From Podospora comata (lineage: Eukaryota; Ascomycota; Sordariomycetes; Sordariales; Podosporaceae): a DNA stretch of 64,000 nt. Below, in pieces: positions 33,668 to 44,530 of this stretch. Under the pieces are notes generated by a model, which made no database searches, was not told where the DNA came from, and was given only the letters and a program-made list of their open reading frames with translations. Where the stretch lies: the NCBI GenBank assembly GCA_017354895.1, contig CP071497.1:1364001-1428000 (forward strand). The letters run 5' to 3'. A program made the translations under genes and the position numbers. Positions within the stretch are counted from its first letter, which is position 1, and every line of letters starts with the position of its first letter.

Positions 33668-35365
33668 CTAGTCCGTAGGTCTGGAAGAAATAAAGACCCA
33701 CCACCCGCCTGCCCTTTTCCTACTCGACAGCTCGATCATGACATCTGAGTGGTCATCAAGCATTTGTCTGGGACAAGCCATACATGTGCCACGTGGGCAA
33801 TCACCCCTCGGACAGGTTTCGACTGGGAGCGTACGCCCCACATCCGTTGTAAACTCCAACTAGTCTCTGCCCTTCCACGAGGGGATATTAGTGTGAAGTC
33901 GTGTTTCTATGTGAGCCACACTTGGGATCACAACAAGCATGAAGGATTTCCCTTGCTCATTAGAATACAGCAATGAAAAGGGCTTTAGGCCGTCCAGCCA
34001 AGGACTAACCGAAAGATACCAGCGAGCCTCGTCGCCATTCTGATCCCACCGACCAAGAAAGTCTCGCGGCACACTGACATCAGCTATGATAAAGATGGTG
34101 GACGATTGGATCAGGCCCTTGATCGTAATCATATGGGACAAATTCGGCGTCAATGTCAGCCCGGTTTCCTAATTTGACTCGGAGCTGAAACCGACGCCGT
34201 TTCGTACCAAGGTAATCGCCATGGGAAGAGCCTCATGCATGAGCTGCATTATGGCTGTCGCTCTTTGTTCCCACCGATCAAGTCCTTTTTGATAAGAGCT
34301 GGTGAGGATTCCTGGAGATGTCTCCATGAAATCCAAGCACGAACTAGCCCTACCCACATCACTTGCGGCTGCACAGTTGAGCAACACCGTAGATATGTTA
34401 GAGTCACCTGAAGGGTCTCGAAATGCCATAACAGTCATTTCGATTCGCTTTTTGTTCACTGAGATATTTCGGGCCACGATTCCCTTGAGGTTCTGCGAGC
34501 TGTACGGCCAGCTGCCAGCAACCACGTCGCTGCTGTTTTTAAAGTTCCTGGGTTCGTAAGCCAGGATGGATCTTTCGATTCCGCCGTGGTAGAATATGGA
34601 ATCATCTTCAATATCTTTGAGAATCTCTTCTTGGAGTCTCTTAAAGGCCCGGTGGCCCTCTCCGTATAAGAGTGGCATGTTGATGTCGAAGATACCCAAA
34701 AGACAATATGCTATGCCTTCGATGCGGGTGGTGATTCGTTCAGCCGCCCAAGACATCTTCTGAGCAACGCTGAAATATCGATAGGTTTCCGGAGATGAAA
34801 AACCCGTGGTGGATGCGCGTAATATCGACAATAAGTTCCAGGAGGCCGTGCCTTGAACCTATCTCTTGCCAGTCTGAAGCAAAGAAGTATACGACTGGAG
34901 GAGCAATAAGTTCTTGAAGCGTCCAACCACGGTTGAACCATCGAGAAAGCCCGAAGCCACTCGCTTTGGCACGGTGGTCATCGTCATGATTGACGTCGCT
35001 CAGGTAGGCATAGCAGACCTGAGCTTCGCGATACCACCGAAACATGGAGTTGATGGCCTCTGAGAGCTCGGCCGAGCTTGATTTGTCGATGCAACAAGTG
35101 TCAATCCACTATGACATGATGTTAACGACCAGTATTGACAGTCGTTGAGAGGGTATGTACTCACAGTGTACTTGAATCTATCATTGACAGCTTGTCCAAC
35201 CGCTCCCTTCACCTCGGCAAACCCGTCTCTCCTCTCTGCGGTCCCATTCTCAATGTCCTGGAACAGAACCTCGTCACTTTCCCACGTGTGTGAAATGATA
35301 GCGTAAACAGGAATTTTATCGTAAAAGGTCTCAAGATTGAGCGTCTCTGTGTTGAGGAGACGCAT
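33668..35365 (-). pseudogene. HET-domain gene (HET-D/E-like N-terminus), inactivated
   Basis: Classic HET N-terminus: ATG 35365 starts MRLLNTETLNLETFYD, then YAIISHTWESDEV. Intron 35164-35109 (GTGAGT...TAG) joins FKYT to WIDTCCIDKSSSAELSEAIN, followed by WFNRGWTLQELIAP, all HET hallmarks. Near 34790 the frame breaks: ITRIHHGFFISGN must be followed one base off by YRYFSVAQKMSWAAERITTR and AYCLLGIFDINMPLLYGEGH. No intron explains the shift. An in-frame TAG at 34171-34169 interrupts the downstream region, whose frame reads on into NLSHMITIKGL; another TAG occurs near 33862. One frameshift and two stops make this a pseudogene, unless the base call near 34790 is wrong. No NACHT or WD40 region follows, so it was a short HET-only type. 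Confidence 0.82.
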
Positions 35366-35688
35366 CACGTCTGGACTGCCCGGGCAGCAAAGGTTGCGTG
35401 ACGCTAGAACATGTAATGGAAGGCACTCGACTGATAGGCTCCTGCTTGAACTGGTACAACAGTTTGATGAATCCTGCATTTATCCCTGAAGGTGGCGGTG
35501 CGCAGGAAGGCACTTTGCCGGGCGTTTCGCGATACACAAGGCTGGGCAAGGCCTAATGTTATTGGTGGGAATTACACGATAACTGCATATCTGCTTAGCA
35601 ATGGTATATACATTTCAGCAATCTCCAAGCACATACAATCTTCTATATACAACTCAGTCAACACCGAAACCCCGTTCGACCTTGTTTA
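35366..35688. other. Intergenic, no gene seen
   Basis: 323 bases upstream of the HET pseudogene and downstream of the protease-fold gene. Nothing recognised. Confidence 0.6.
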
Positions 35689-37587
35689 TCATGGCCTATA
35701 TGGAGGAGGAGCCTCGTCTGGCTCTTCCTTGTACACAGGTGGTGTCGCCACTCTGTTCGAAGTCGGAGCCGCCGCTGGCGGTGAGGCCGTAGTAGCAACT
35801 GGCCGTGAAGCCGTAGCAGCAGCTGGCCGTGAAACTCGGCCACCAGCTGTCCCATTCTCAGATCGTATAAGCTCCCGATCCAGCTCCGCGAGCTTCGCTC
35901 TCCGTTTATGCCGCACATAAAACGCGCACCCCACCGTGATCACCAACAGACAGCCCGCCACGATCCCAAGGGCGGGCCCAGTCATCTCCCTCCTACCACT
36001 GTCCGAGGAGCTGCCCGACACTCCTGTGGGGCCAGTCGACCCAGATCCTCGGTCATCGTCATCGCGATTCCAGTAGTTGGCCCAATACTGAATCCACTCC
36101 GCGTCCCTGTCGTGCTTCCCGGCATGCTCCTGAAATTCAGGGCGGAAACTTATTAACCTCTCCTTGGGGCCAAATACGTCGGGATTAATCGTCTGCGCCA
36201 TGTAAAACAAATCGTCGTCGTAGTTGACGCCGAGGAAGGCAGACTGAAGAAAGGCGCGGCCTAGCTTATAGTAGCCCTCCCTAGCTTCTGCTGACTTGCA
36301 GGGAAAGTACCGAAGTTTCGCGTCATTGCCATTGAGCCGGGTGTCCATTTCGATGTCGAGAAGCCACAGGGGTACCTGGATCGTGAGCGATTTGACCTTG
36401 ACAGATCCGGGACTGAACGCGTTCTGCAAGGTAAACCCCATATATGCCGGAGCCTTCATGAGGTGTTTATACCCGGGGTCGGACGTGTCCCACAGCCAAA
36501 GCTTGAGCCTGTCATCCCAGTGAATCGGAAGATCCTTCGCCGCGTTCTCGCAGGTGTTCGGGGGCAGGTACATGTGGGGTATCGTCGGGTCCGGCACAAC
36601 CAGCGCAGCGCCAGGTATGTGCCCTTCGACCTCAAAAAATTGCCTCCTCTCGGGTGCTGCCGGTCGGGGAAGTTGCAAGAGACTCAAATTGGTCATTCGA
36701 CTGGACTCGGATATCTCGCCCATGATGGTCCGGTTGGGACTCTCGCGGGTGGCCCAGTCAAAGGCAAACCCGTCTCGAAATTTCTCAAAGGAGCCCAATG
36801 TTACGTCAGTCAGGTACAATCGCGGAAGATAGCCCTGGTGGACGAACTCGGGCTGGTCCATGGTGTCGAACATGAGAAAGTCCCCCTTTATCCGGTTACT
36901 GTCATATCCTCCCAGGAACATCTTGCCGGGCAACTTCCAGTCCGGTCGTCCCACGTACAGTCCAAAGGAGTTGCTGCGGATTCGGCCAGCGTCTTTGACC
37001 TGCTGGATAATGCTGCGCGAATCAGGTTCTCCATCTCCAGGGGGCGCAAGAGCAAGCATATCTCCGTGTGTAAACTCGATGGCAATCTCGGCTTCCAGGT
37101 ACAGCCTGGAGTGGTTGAGGGCAATAAGAGGGGTTTTGACGTGGAGGAATTCTGTAAAGTTGCCGTTGCCATATGGCATAGATAGGTCCCAGTCCGGCAG
37201 CCTGGCACCCGTTTGGATGGAAGGATCCCAACTTGAGGGAAGGTAACCTGTTGCCCAGCTACCCTCTCGGGAAAACTCTTCCATCTTCTGGTAGCCAACG
37301 ACTCTATCCCACCAGATTGTTGAGATGTTGGTCCACGGTGAGGGATACATTGGAAAGATAATCTGGTCTTTTGTAATGTTGGACAAATCGTAAGTCCCCA
37401 ACAGGGTTGAAAGCTGCTCCCATGGCCCGTTGGTGTTTTCGAGAAAAGGTGCGGTCGGTTCTTTTCGTGGAGCAGTCCATTGAAGCTTTTCGACGAGGAT
37501 CTCGGTGGTGTCCTGGCAGCATCCTGATTGCACCAGGGCAAGTAGGGCTACAGGCAGCTCGATTGCCCGTAGGTTGCGGAAAAGCAT
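35689..37587 (-). CDS. Membrane-anchored aspartic-protease-fold protein, probably inactive
   Basis: 632 residues from ATG 37587; the open frame upstream begins at a GTG only. Signal peptide about residues 1-25 (LPVALLALVQSGCCQ). The body resembles pepsin-fold (A1) fungal proteins: SNSFGLYVG followed by PGKMFLGGYDSNRIKGDFLM, and later PTIPHMYLPPNTCENA where the second catalytic site would be. Neither DTG nor DSG catalytic triad is visible, so it is probably a pseudo-protease. Sequons such as NIS, NFT, NHS, NRT and NLS suggest a glycosylated extracellular part. A single helix (GPALGIVAGCLLVITVGCAF) leads to a basic then proline/alanine-rich cytosolic tail ending EAPPPYRP, a PY motif of the kind bound by Rsp5/Nedd4 WW domains. 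Single exon. Confidence 0.8.
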   Translation of the reverse strand: MLFRNLRAIELPVALLALVQSGCCQDTTEILVEKLQWTAPRKEPTAPFLENTNGPWEQLSTLLGTYDLSNITKDQIIFPMYPSPWTNISTIWWDRVVGYQKMEEFSREGSWATGYLPSSWDPSIQTGARLPDWDLSMPYGNGNFTEFLHVKTPLIALNHSRLYLEAEIAIEFTHGDMLALAPPGDGEPDSRSIIQQVKDAGRIRSNSFGLYVGRPDWKLPGKMFLGGYDSNRIKGDFLMFDTMDQPEFVHQGYLPRLYLTDVTLGSFEKFRDGFAFDWATRESPNRTIMGEISESSRMTNLSLLQLPRPAAPERRQFFEVEGHIPGAALVVPDPTIPHMYLPPNTCENAAKDLPIHWDDRLKLWLWDTSDPGYKHLMKAPAYMGFTLQNAFSPGSVKVKSLTIQVPLWLLDIEMDTRLNGNDAKLRYFPCKSAEAREGYYKLGRAFLQSAFLGVNYDDDLFYMAQTINPDVFGPKERLISFRPEFQEHAGKHDRDAEWIQYWANYWNRDDDDRGSGSTGPTGVSGSSSDSGRREMTGPALGIVAGCLLVITVGCAFYVRHKRRAKLAELDRELIRSENGTAGGRVSRPAAATASRPVATTASPPAAAPTSNRVATPPVYKEEPDEAPPPYRP

Positions 37588-38364
37588 CTTGTAATGCGGC
37601 ACAAACAGAGGCCTAATGTCAGAAAGATTTGGTGTGCAGGACAGACATTCGTTCAGCAGCGACAGGTGAGGAAATCAACGGCTTTTGATATCATCTTCTA
37701 CTTTCTGCCTCACGTTCTGGTGACAGACTGCGCCTCAACACTGCACAGCGCTATCGTATGACTTGCCAATCAGCAGGTGGCCCAAGCATCGCAGCAGGTC
37801 CGCAGCAGCTTGGCATGGCAGCCCAACCAAGAAAACTCCACCATCTTCAACGCCGAAATCCGTTTCTCCCAGCATGGTGTTTAAACAAGTTCCATGCAAC
37901 CACCCGCCTGACCCCTGAAGATTACGAGCTACCACAAACGGCAACTGCATGTAGACTACAAAGACATAATATTTTACGGACAGCTCCATATAGGTAATTG
38001 GAGGATATCGAAACAAGATAAAAAGTTCACATCCTCAAAAAAAAGAGGTACATGATGGTCGTGATAATCTTTCCACAACACCGCAACAGCATCAAGGGGG
38101 TATATCTATCCAAATTGAGAAAAAACCGCAACCAAACCAAGCCATCCAAACCACCACCCGCCGTATACGTATCCCGTCCTCCTCCGTCTCCAAAGTGTGT
38201 TCAAGGGAAAATATGTTTAACGAAGTGAAGAGCCAAGGGCAGGAAGGAGAGAAGACAAAACCGACAAAAGAAAACCATCATCCCCCCTCCCCTCCTCATA
38301 CCATGTTTCCCCCTCAAGCCCATCAAGCATAGGGTAGATCAGGGTACCATGATGCACCTCTTCG
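37588..38364. other. Intergenic, no gene seen
   Basis: 777 bases covering the promoter of the protease-fold gene and the 3' end region of the rhodopsin-fold gene. Nothing recognised. Confidence 0.6.
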
Positions 38365-39802
38365 TCACCAAGTCTCTTTCGGCTTCGCTGGCGCCGCCGC
38401 CTCACTATTCTGCACACTCCTCGCATCCTCACTCACATCAAACTCGGTCAACACCACAATCCCCTTGTGGTCTGCCTCCTTGGTATGCATACTCCTCGCG
38501 CCCCCCGAAACATCAGTCTTCATGTTCTGCATCTTGATCTCATTCACGATCCTCTCCTCGCTCTCGGTAAAGGTGACATTGGTCAAAATATTCGAGTTGT
38601 TCCCGTTGCCCCTCCTGAACTGGGAGTGCGAGTTGGAGCCGCCGCCGCCGCCGCCGCCGATGGAGCGGAAGCCCTCCGGGGTCTTGTACTTGTTGTCGGT
38701 GGTGCGCTGCGAGGTGGAGCCGAAGAGGGGTCTGAGCCAGGATTTGAAGAGGGGGAAGACCATGGGGAGGTTGGTGGTTACGACGGCGACGAAGGCTTCG
38801 CGGGTGCCCCATGCGCCGGCGAGCTCGGCGCCGTTGACGTCGTCCTGGGGGTGGGTTAGTGGTGGGGACTACACATGACACATTGGGGGACTCACAGTGA
38901 TGACAAAGATGGTCTTCAAAGTGGCGCAAACGAGGACAAAGATGCCGGCGCTCAGAACTAGGGTGGAACCGATCTTCTCGACCAGACGGAGGCGGGAACC
39001 CCAGAGAAGAGGAAGGGGAATGATAATAAGGTAGATGTCGGATGTGACGTTCGCGGCGAAGGAAGCCCAGACGATGGGACCGGCGATGGCGGGCTGGCAA
39101 CTGTTGCCTGGGTTGGGGTTGATCTGCCAGTATTTGTGGAAGGGCATGCAGCCGACGAAGACGGCCAGGACGGAGGCGAGCCAGCCGGCGATGATGATCA
39201 CGAACCCAGCGTGGACGCGCATGCGGTAACGACGACCGAGGCCGTTCTAGACGGAGTCAGCAATCGTCGTTCGTGCCCAGGCGAGCAACCTGGGTGAAGA
39301 AGGGAGGCATACCGTCAACCGCAGGTAGAAGAACAACATGGCCAGCTTGAGGACCAGCATCAGGGTCGAGTAGGAGGTCCATCCCATCACCTGGACCTTG
39401 GAACCGATGACTCTCCTGTCCCATTCTGGGTCACTGGGAAGCAGCGACATCCGCTGCTCATCCGTCATGCCGTTGTTTGCCAGGCCTTGGGCAAGGTTGC
39501 CGATTTGGTAGCCCAAACATGCTTGGAGGGTGTAGAGAAGCTGGTGTTGGGCAGCGATGATCAGTATCGAGACGCAGCTGATGTTGGGTTCATGTTGGGA
39601 GGTGACCTACAACTGCCACCCACACGAGGTAGTCGTCTGTTTCAAAGTTGGAGAAGCCAACCTGGTCAAAGCGAGAGTACGTACGCAGAGCCGTGGTGCA
39701 TACGCCTATCGCATACAGCGTCCAGAGAGTGATGTTGAATGTCCGCGCAGCGGCCATCGCGGCGGCGATGGCCTCGGGAGATGGTGGGCCTGCGTCCGCC
39801 AT
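38365..39802 (-). CDS. Pth11-like rhodopsin-fold membrane receptor (first copy)
   Basis: Four exons: 39802-39611, 39540-39313, 39246-38896 and 38844-38365, all joined in phase 0 by GT-AG introns of 51-70 nt (GTAGGT, GTATGC, GTGAGT donors), giving 416 residues. Seven membrane segments as in the fungal rhodopsin-fold (SAT4/Pth11-like) family: TLYAIGVCTTALRTYSR, LVWVAVLLYTLQ, LMLVLKLAMLFFYLRL, GFVIIIAGWLASVLAVFVGC, ANVTSDIYLIIIPLPLLW, STLVLSAGIFVLVCATLKTI and REAFVAVVTTNLPMVFPL. Family landmarks include RTYSR, CQPAIAGPIVW and SDIYLIIIPLPLLW. The C-terminal 120 residues are cytosolic with an eight-glycine run coded by GCC/GGC repeats. No CFEM domain precedes the helices. Likely a surface sensor coupled to G-proteins in relatives; the ligand is unknown. 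Confidence 0.9.
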
Positions 39803-41251
39803 CGGGTCTCGATGTCAGGGACCGGCGATTCGGCTATCTGTGGAATCTGGGGAATCGCAAAAGCCCGGATGTTGAGACCCGAAGGTAAGAAACGAAAAAG
39901 GCGAAAAGACAAGAAGATCACAGTTCAGGAAGACATGGGACCCATCATGGATTTGTACATCGGGGGAAACATTGACTAGCTATCTGCACATGGAAAGGAT
40001 CAACAAGGTTAACCTTTCGGCAGCTGAGGAGCCCATCGGAGACGAGGCTTTGTGCCGCGACAAAAGGTGTAGGGGGTCTAAGGGGTGACGTGCATGCCTC
40101 TTGTTTGCTTTTTTACTTGGTGAAAGATATGTTTTTCATGCACATTGACAGACGGAACGTTCTTGGACAGTCTGGCCGATAAGCACCACTCTGGGATGCA
40201 ACCTCGCAACTCTCTTGGGACCAATGGCGGCAGTTGGGTCGGTCAGAACTTGTCGTCGGCAAAGCTGGAATTGTTTAGCTGCATGGGTTAGCAGTCTTGG
40301 AAGACCCAAGCCCCACGCCGATGTCCACTATTGCATTTTCAGGGGCGACTTACGAAGTGCTGGGTTCCATCACTAGTGAAGCTGAAGTGTCAGGTTGCTC
40401 CGAGAGTTCAGGCGGCATTTACAGTATGTACATACCCTTACCCTTACCCTTGCCTCTCCACCTAACAACTTCAGCGAGGCACTTGGGAATATCTCGACTT
40501 GACCGGCTCTCACTATCCGTGCGATAGCCGTTGAGGGATTTCAAAGTCAGCATCGGTCGATGGAATCCAGCCGTTATCGATTGCCCCGCACTCATTACCG
40601 GATTATCCACGAGAAACACCGTGGTCGGCGTTCTGTTGTACGAGGAGGTGGAGGAGGAGGCGGAGCTTCTATGCGGACGGTATGGACTAGAATGGGACAC
40701 TAGACCGACCCTCGGAACAACCCCCGGCTCGGCTAGTGGGTGGGGTTGGTGTTTAGTAATTTGGACCAGACTCCAGACTCCACCGCTCTTCAAATGAATT
40801 CAAAGACCAGTCTCCCTCTTACAGCACCGCCGTCCGGCCGCCTATTCCCGTCCCAGCAGAACTAACGCCAGCTAACAGACACTTGGGTTTTTACCAAACA
40901 TTCGGCAATGGCTTGGTGGGAAACTGGGAATGGGGTGCCTGTCGCCAAGATGATGCGACTTTGACAATAGTCCTTCTGCCGGCAGAGATGGAAGGGGTAA
41001 GGCCTCGCGGCCGAGAAGGAGTGGCGCGCATCAAATGCAACAGGCTATTTGGTTCCGGGGGCTTGGGTCCAATAAACAAACAGTGATTGGACCCGACGGC
41101 TTGGGCCGCCCGCTCACACATATAACACCGCGGCACCGCACGTTCTCGTGGTGGCTTTTTCGGCGTTGCTTTTTGCAGGGCAACACTCTCGGTTTCTCTC
41201 TCTCCAGTCCCGTCCAGTTCTCGGCCACCCCATCCGTCGCATCAAATCACA
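39803..41251. other. Intergenic, divergent promoters
   Basis: 1.45 kb between divergent genes. A TTACCC-type triplet repeat (three copies) at about 40434-40452 is too short and of the wrong register to be telomeric. A TATA-like CATATAAC near 41117 could serve the oxidase gene. No gene supported. Confidence 0.55.
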
Positions 41252-42870
41252 ATGCGCTGGCTCAAGAGCACTCTTGTCGCCGCGGCCTCGTGGTCCGTGG
41301 CTTCTGCCCAGCTCCCGGAGCAGGAGGACCCAGACTTCTCGCCAACTCCCATCGAGTACGCCGTCGACACCTTGTCCCGCGCTCCGGGCTGCAACATTGC
41401 TGACTTTTGGCGTCTTGCCCGTCAACTGTCCCCCGGAACCGAGATTCGTTATCCCAACACCACCGAGTTTGACGCCGCCACCGAGAGATGGTCCAACGTG
41501 GGCGGGGGTGTTCCCTACGTTGACATTAGCGTCGCCCCCGAGACTGAGCAGGATGTGATGAAGCTTGTAGGTCTTCCTCGCCGCAAGCAATATTCTCCCA
41601 CAAATGCTAACTTGATCGCCAGGTGCGCATTGCCAACAACTGCAATGTTCCCTTCTTGGCCTACAACGGCCGCCATGGTGCCATTACCACCTTGGGCCAG
41701 ATGAACTGGGGTATTTCCATCGACCTGAAGAAGTTGTCAGGTGTCAGCATCTCGGGCAATGGGCAGACTGCTACTGTCCTCGGTGGCACCAACTCCAAGG
41801 TCCTCATCGACCACCTTTGGGCTGCCGGCAAGCAGGCCGTGACCGGTACCTGCGAGTGCGTCAGCTACATGGGTCCCGCTCTCGGCGGCGGCCACGGATG
41901 GCTGCAAGGCCACCACGGCCTCATTGCTGATCAGTTTGTCTCGGCCAAGATCGTCACTGCCGATGGCCAGCTCCGCACCGTTAACTCCAACTCTGACCTG
42001 TGGTGGGCCCTCAAGGGCGCTGGCCACAACTTTGGTATCGTCACTTCTGTCACCATCAAGATCTTCCCCATTGTCCACACCAACTGGGCCATCACCACCT
42101 TGATGTACACTGGTGACAAGGTCGAGGCTCTCTACCAGGCCGCCAACGACTACCTCCTCCAGAACGGCACCCAGCCTGTTGACATCATCAACTGGTCGTA
42201 CTGGATGAACATTCCCCCCATTGACCCCACCGGCCCCGTTGTTGAGTTTTACATCATCCAGGAGGGTGTCACTGCTGTCGACACTGCCTACACCGCTCCC
42301 TTCATTGCTCTCGGCCCCATCTCTGTCACCAACAACACTGGTACCTACAAGGATGTCTCCAGCTGGGTCGGCATCTCCCTCGATGGACCCCCGTGCCAGA
42401 AGACCGGTGCTGCCAACCCCCGCTTCCCTCTGTACCTCCCCGAGTACAACCCCTCCGCCATGGCCGAGGTCTACGAGGCCTTCAAGGAGGGCACCAACTC
42501 CTCGTCCCCCTTCGCCAACTCCCTCTTCATGTTCGAGGGTTACTCCATGCAGGGTGTCAAGGCTGTCAATGCCGCCTCCACCGCCTATGCTTTCCGCGAG
42601 GACAACCTCCTCACTGCTCCTCTTGTGCAGTACACTCCTGGAAATGCCGCTCTTGATGCCCAGGCCCAGGCCTTTGGCAACCAGCTTCGCAACATCCTGC
42701 ACGCTGGCAGCGGCCGCAGCCAGAAGCACATTTACCTCAACTATGCCTATGGTGATGAGACCAAGGAGGAGATGTACGGCCACGAGAGCTGGAGAAGCGC
42801 CAAGCTTTTGCAGCTGAAGGACAAGTACGACTCTAGACGTCGTTTCAACTTCTACGGCCCTGCTGCTTAG
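41252..42870 (+). CDS. Secreted FAD-linked oxidase (berberine-bridge-like)
   Basis: Two exons: 41252-41566, intron 41567-41622 (GTAGGT, branch GCTAAC, CAG), and 41623-42870, giving 520 residues. Signal peptide about 1-19 (STLVAAASWSVASA). The PCMH-type FAD-binding domain covers about residues 60-260. YNGRHG (His123) occupies the position of the histidine that binds FAD covalently in this family, and GTCECVSYMGPALGGGHGW (Cys182 or Cys184) that of the bicovalent cysteine. The C-terminus has a BBE-type end, KHIYLNYAYGDET...RRRFNFYGP. Such enzymes oxidise sugars, alcohols or secondary metabolites with oxygen, making peroxide; the substrate cannot be told. Codon use is strongly C-biased, typical of a highly expressed fungal gene. 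Confidence 0.92.
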
Positions 42871-43867
42871 GATGCTGCGGAGGGATGACAGAGGAGGATG
42901 ACAGAGGAGGATAACCTAATGAAGTAATATATATCATCACTTTTGTGTTTAGTAGATAGTAATGTCATGTAACGACCGTCCTCGTTAGCGCTCCATTTGA
43001 TCAGAATAACGGCCGTCAATTCCATTTCGATTCTTCATTCAACCTGTGGCTGTTCGCTCAATGAACAGTCTATGTTTGTTCATCGTGCTGTAATTCGATT
43101 CTTCAATCCACCCACTCATCCCGCCTTCGTCTTAAGAATCCCCATCCGCAATCCATCGATCAACATCAAGTCAAGCTTTTTCTCGTCGCCATTTCACTCC
43201 CCACATGCCACGATCTCATCTCCAAAAGCAGGTAGCCACTTCCCACATGGCACACACATGGCACCACACATGGCAGTTCCATCTTATCTCGCTGATGGAT
43301 CGCGACCAGGTCCCCGAGTGGATCGGACCAAACTCCGTACGCAGCGAGGAAAAGAAATCACCCAGTCCCACCTGCACGTGGGCTTTAGCTTCACCCCCAT
43401 TCACTAGCGAGAGGTCCTCTGTTAGTCTTCGAATGTGGAAAAACCTAAAAGAGACTAATGCGGTGGAAGATCCAGGGTCTTGCCGATAAAAGTAAAGCAG
43501 ACGCTGATCTCTTCTAGCTCACGCCATTTTGACAAAAGGGGATCAAATTGGGTTAGGGTTGAGAGATGCCCCCTGAAATCTTAAATTGACCTCGTGTGCG
43601 GGAGGGGCGGCATGTGGGCGGTCAAGCAATCCGGCGGGAGTCACCGATATGTAATAGGTCTTGGGGATGGTGCTGGAGATATCTGGATAAAAACGTAAAA
43701 TTATTAGCAATGTCTTACGGACTGATAAGTTGCACAACCTCGCTGTGTCTCCCGCAGTGACATGGTCCTCGTCGCGTCCCCACTTCCTTGGCACGGTAAC
43801 ACCACTCGCATTTCGTCTTGCCAATTAAGAAGCTAGCTTTCGAGTAGTTCTTTTAACAACTTCTAAG
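42871..43867. other. Intergenic, no gene seen
   Basis: 997 bases downstream of the oxidase. Open frames here carry no motif. The region just before the tRNA shows nothing beyond its flank. Confidence 0.55.
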
Positions 43868-43951
43868 GGGCAATTGGTCTAGGGGTATGATTTTCGCTTC
43901 GCATACAATTGCCAATGTGAAAGGTCATGGGTTCAATTCCCATATTGTCCA
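43868..43951 (+). tRNA. tRNA-Ala(CGC) with a 12-nt intron and Pro-like D arm
   Basis: Acceptor GGGCAAT pairs fully with ATTGTCC, including G3:U70, the alanine identity pair; discriminator A at 43951. D arm GGTC-TAGGGGTAT-GATT. Anticodon stem TTCGC/GTGAA with loop TTCGCA plus T; anticodon CGC at 43900-43902. Intron 43904-43915 (TACAATTGCCAA) at the canonical site. T arm ATGGG-TTCAATT-CCCAT is perfect. A T-run follows (TTGTTTTTG) and could terminate RNA polymerase III. The D arm and neighbouring bases are like those of fungal tRNA-Pro rather than standard tRNA-Ala, but G3:U70 argues for alanine. Confidence 0.88.
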
Positions 43952-44530
43952 TTGTTTTTGACACTTTTTAATCCACTACACTCTCCTCCCCACTTTCCGT
44001 CTCTAACTGTGACTGTTGCGCCCCGGAAAGCTTCTCACCTCCTCCTCTCCACAAAGTGGAAATTCCCTTGATGATGTGAGTGGAGAGGGAGGGGTGGGTT
44101 CTTTTTGTCAGATTTCATTTGTTGGCTCTCTCTCGACACAGGCAGACATCTATCTCTCTCAACACCTGAGTTGGAGCCTCCTACTTGGGAAGACAAATAT
44201 AATACTGGGACGTCTTTTCTTTTTGCTCCGAATTTTCCTTTTTACCCTAGTTTCTTCCCCAGGACTAAGTGAATATTGTTGTATGCAAGCTTGTTATATG
44301 TGAACTCGCTGGCGATGTATTGATAAAGGATCAGAAACGGAGAGTTGGGATGGACAATTGGATGTGTTGATAGTCTGTCTTGAAAGGCCTTTTCAGACCA
44401 TATTGACGATTGAGCCGTCGTCTAAGTATTACCACTCACTGGCTGTGTTAAAGGAACCCGTGGTGCTGTGGTAATGAACTCGATAATCTTTCATGAGACG
44501 ATACTGTTCTGACGCTTAGCTGTCTAGGCC
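43952..44530. other. Intergenic, no gene seen
   Basis: 579 bases between the tRNA and the 3' end of the CorA-like gene. Nothing recognised. Confidence 0.6.

Noticed and set aside
40430-40455. Three TTACCC-type units, thought of as telomere-like
   Set aside because: Fungal telomere repeat is TTAGGG/CCCTAA; these units read CCCTTA and there are only about three.
41737-42783. 348-codon open frame antisense to the FAD-linked oxidase
   Set aside because: It arises from the strong C-ending codon bias of the oxidase, which removes stops from the opposite strand; its protein is Gly/Val/Asp-rich without any motif.
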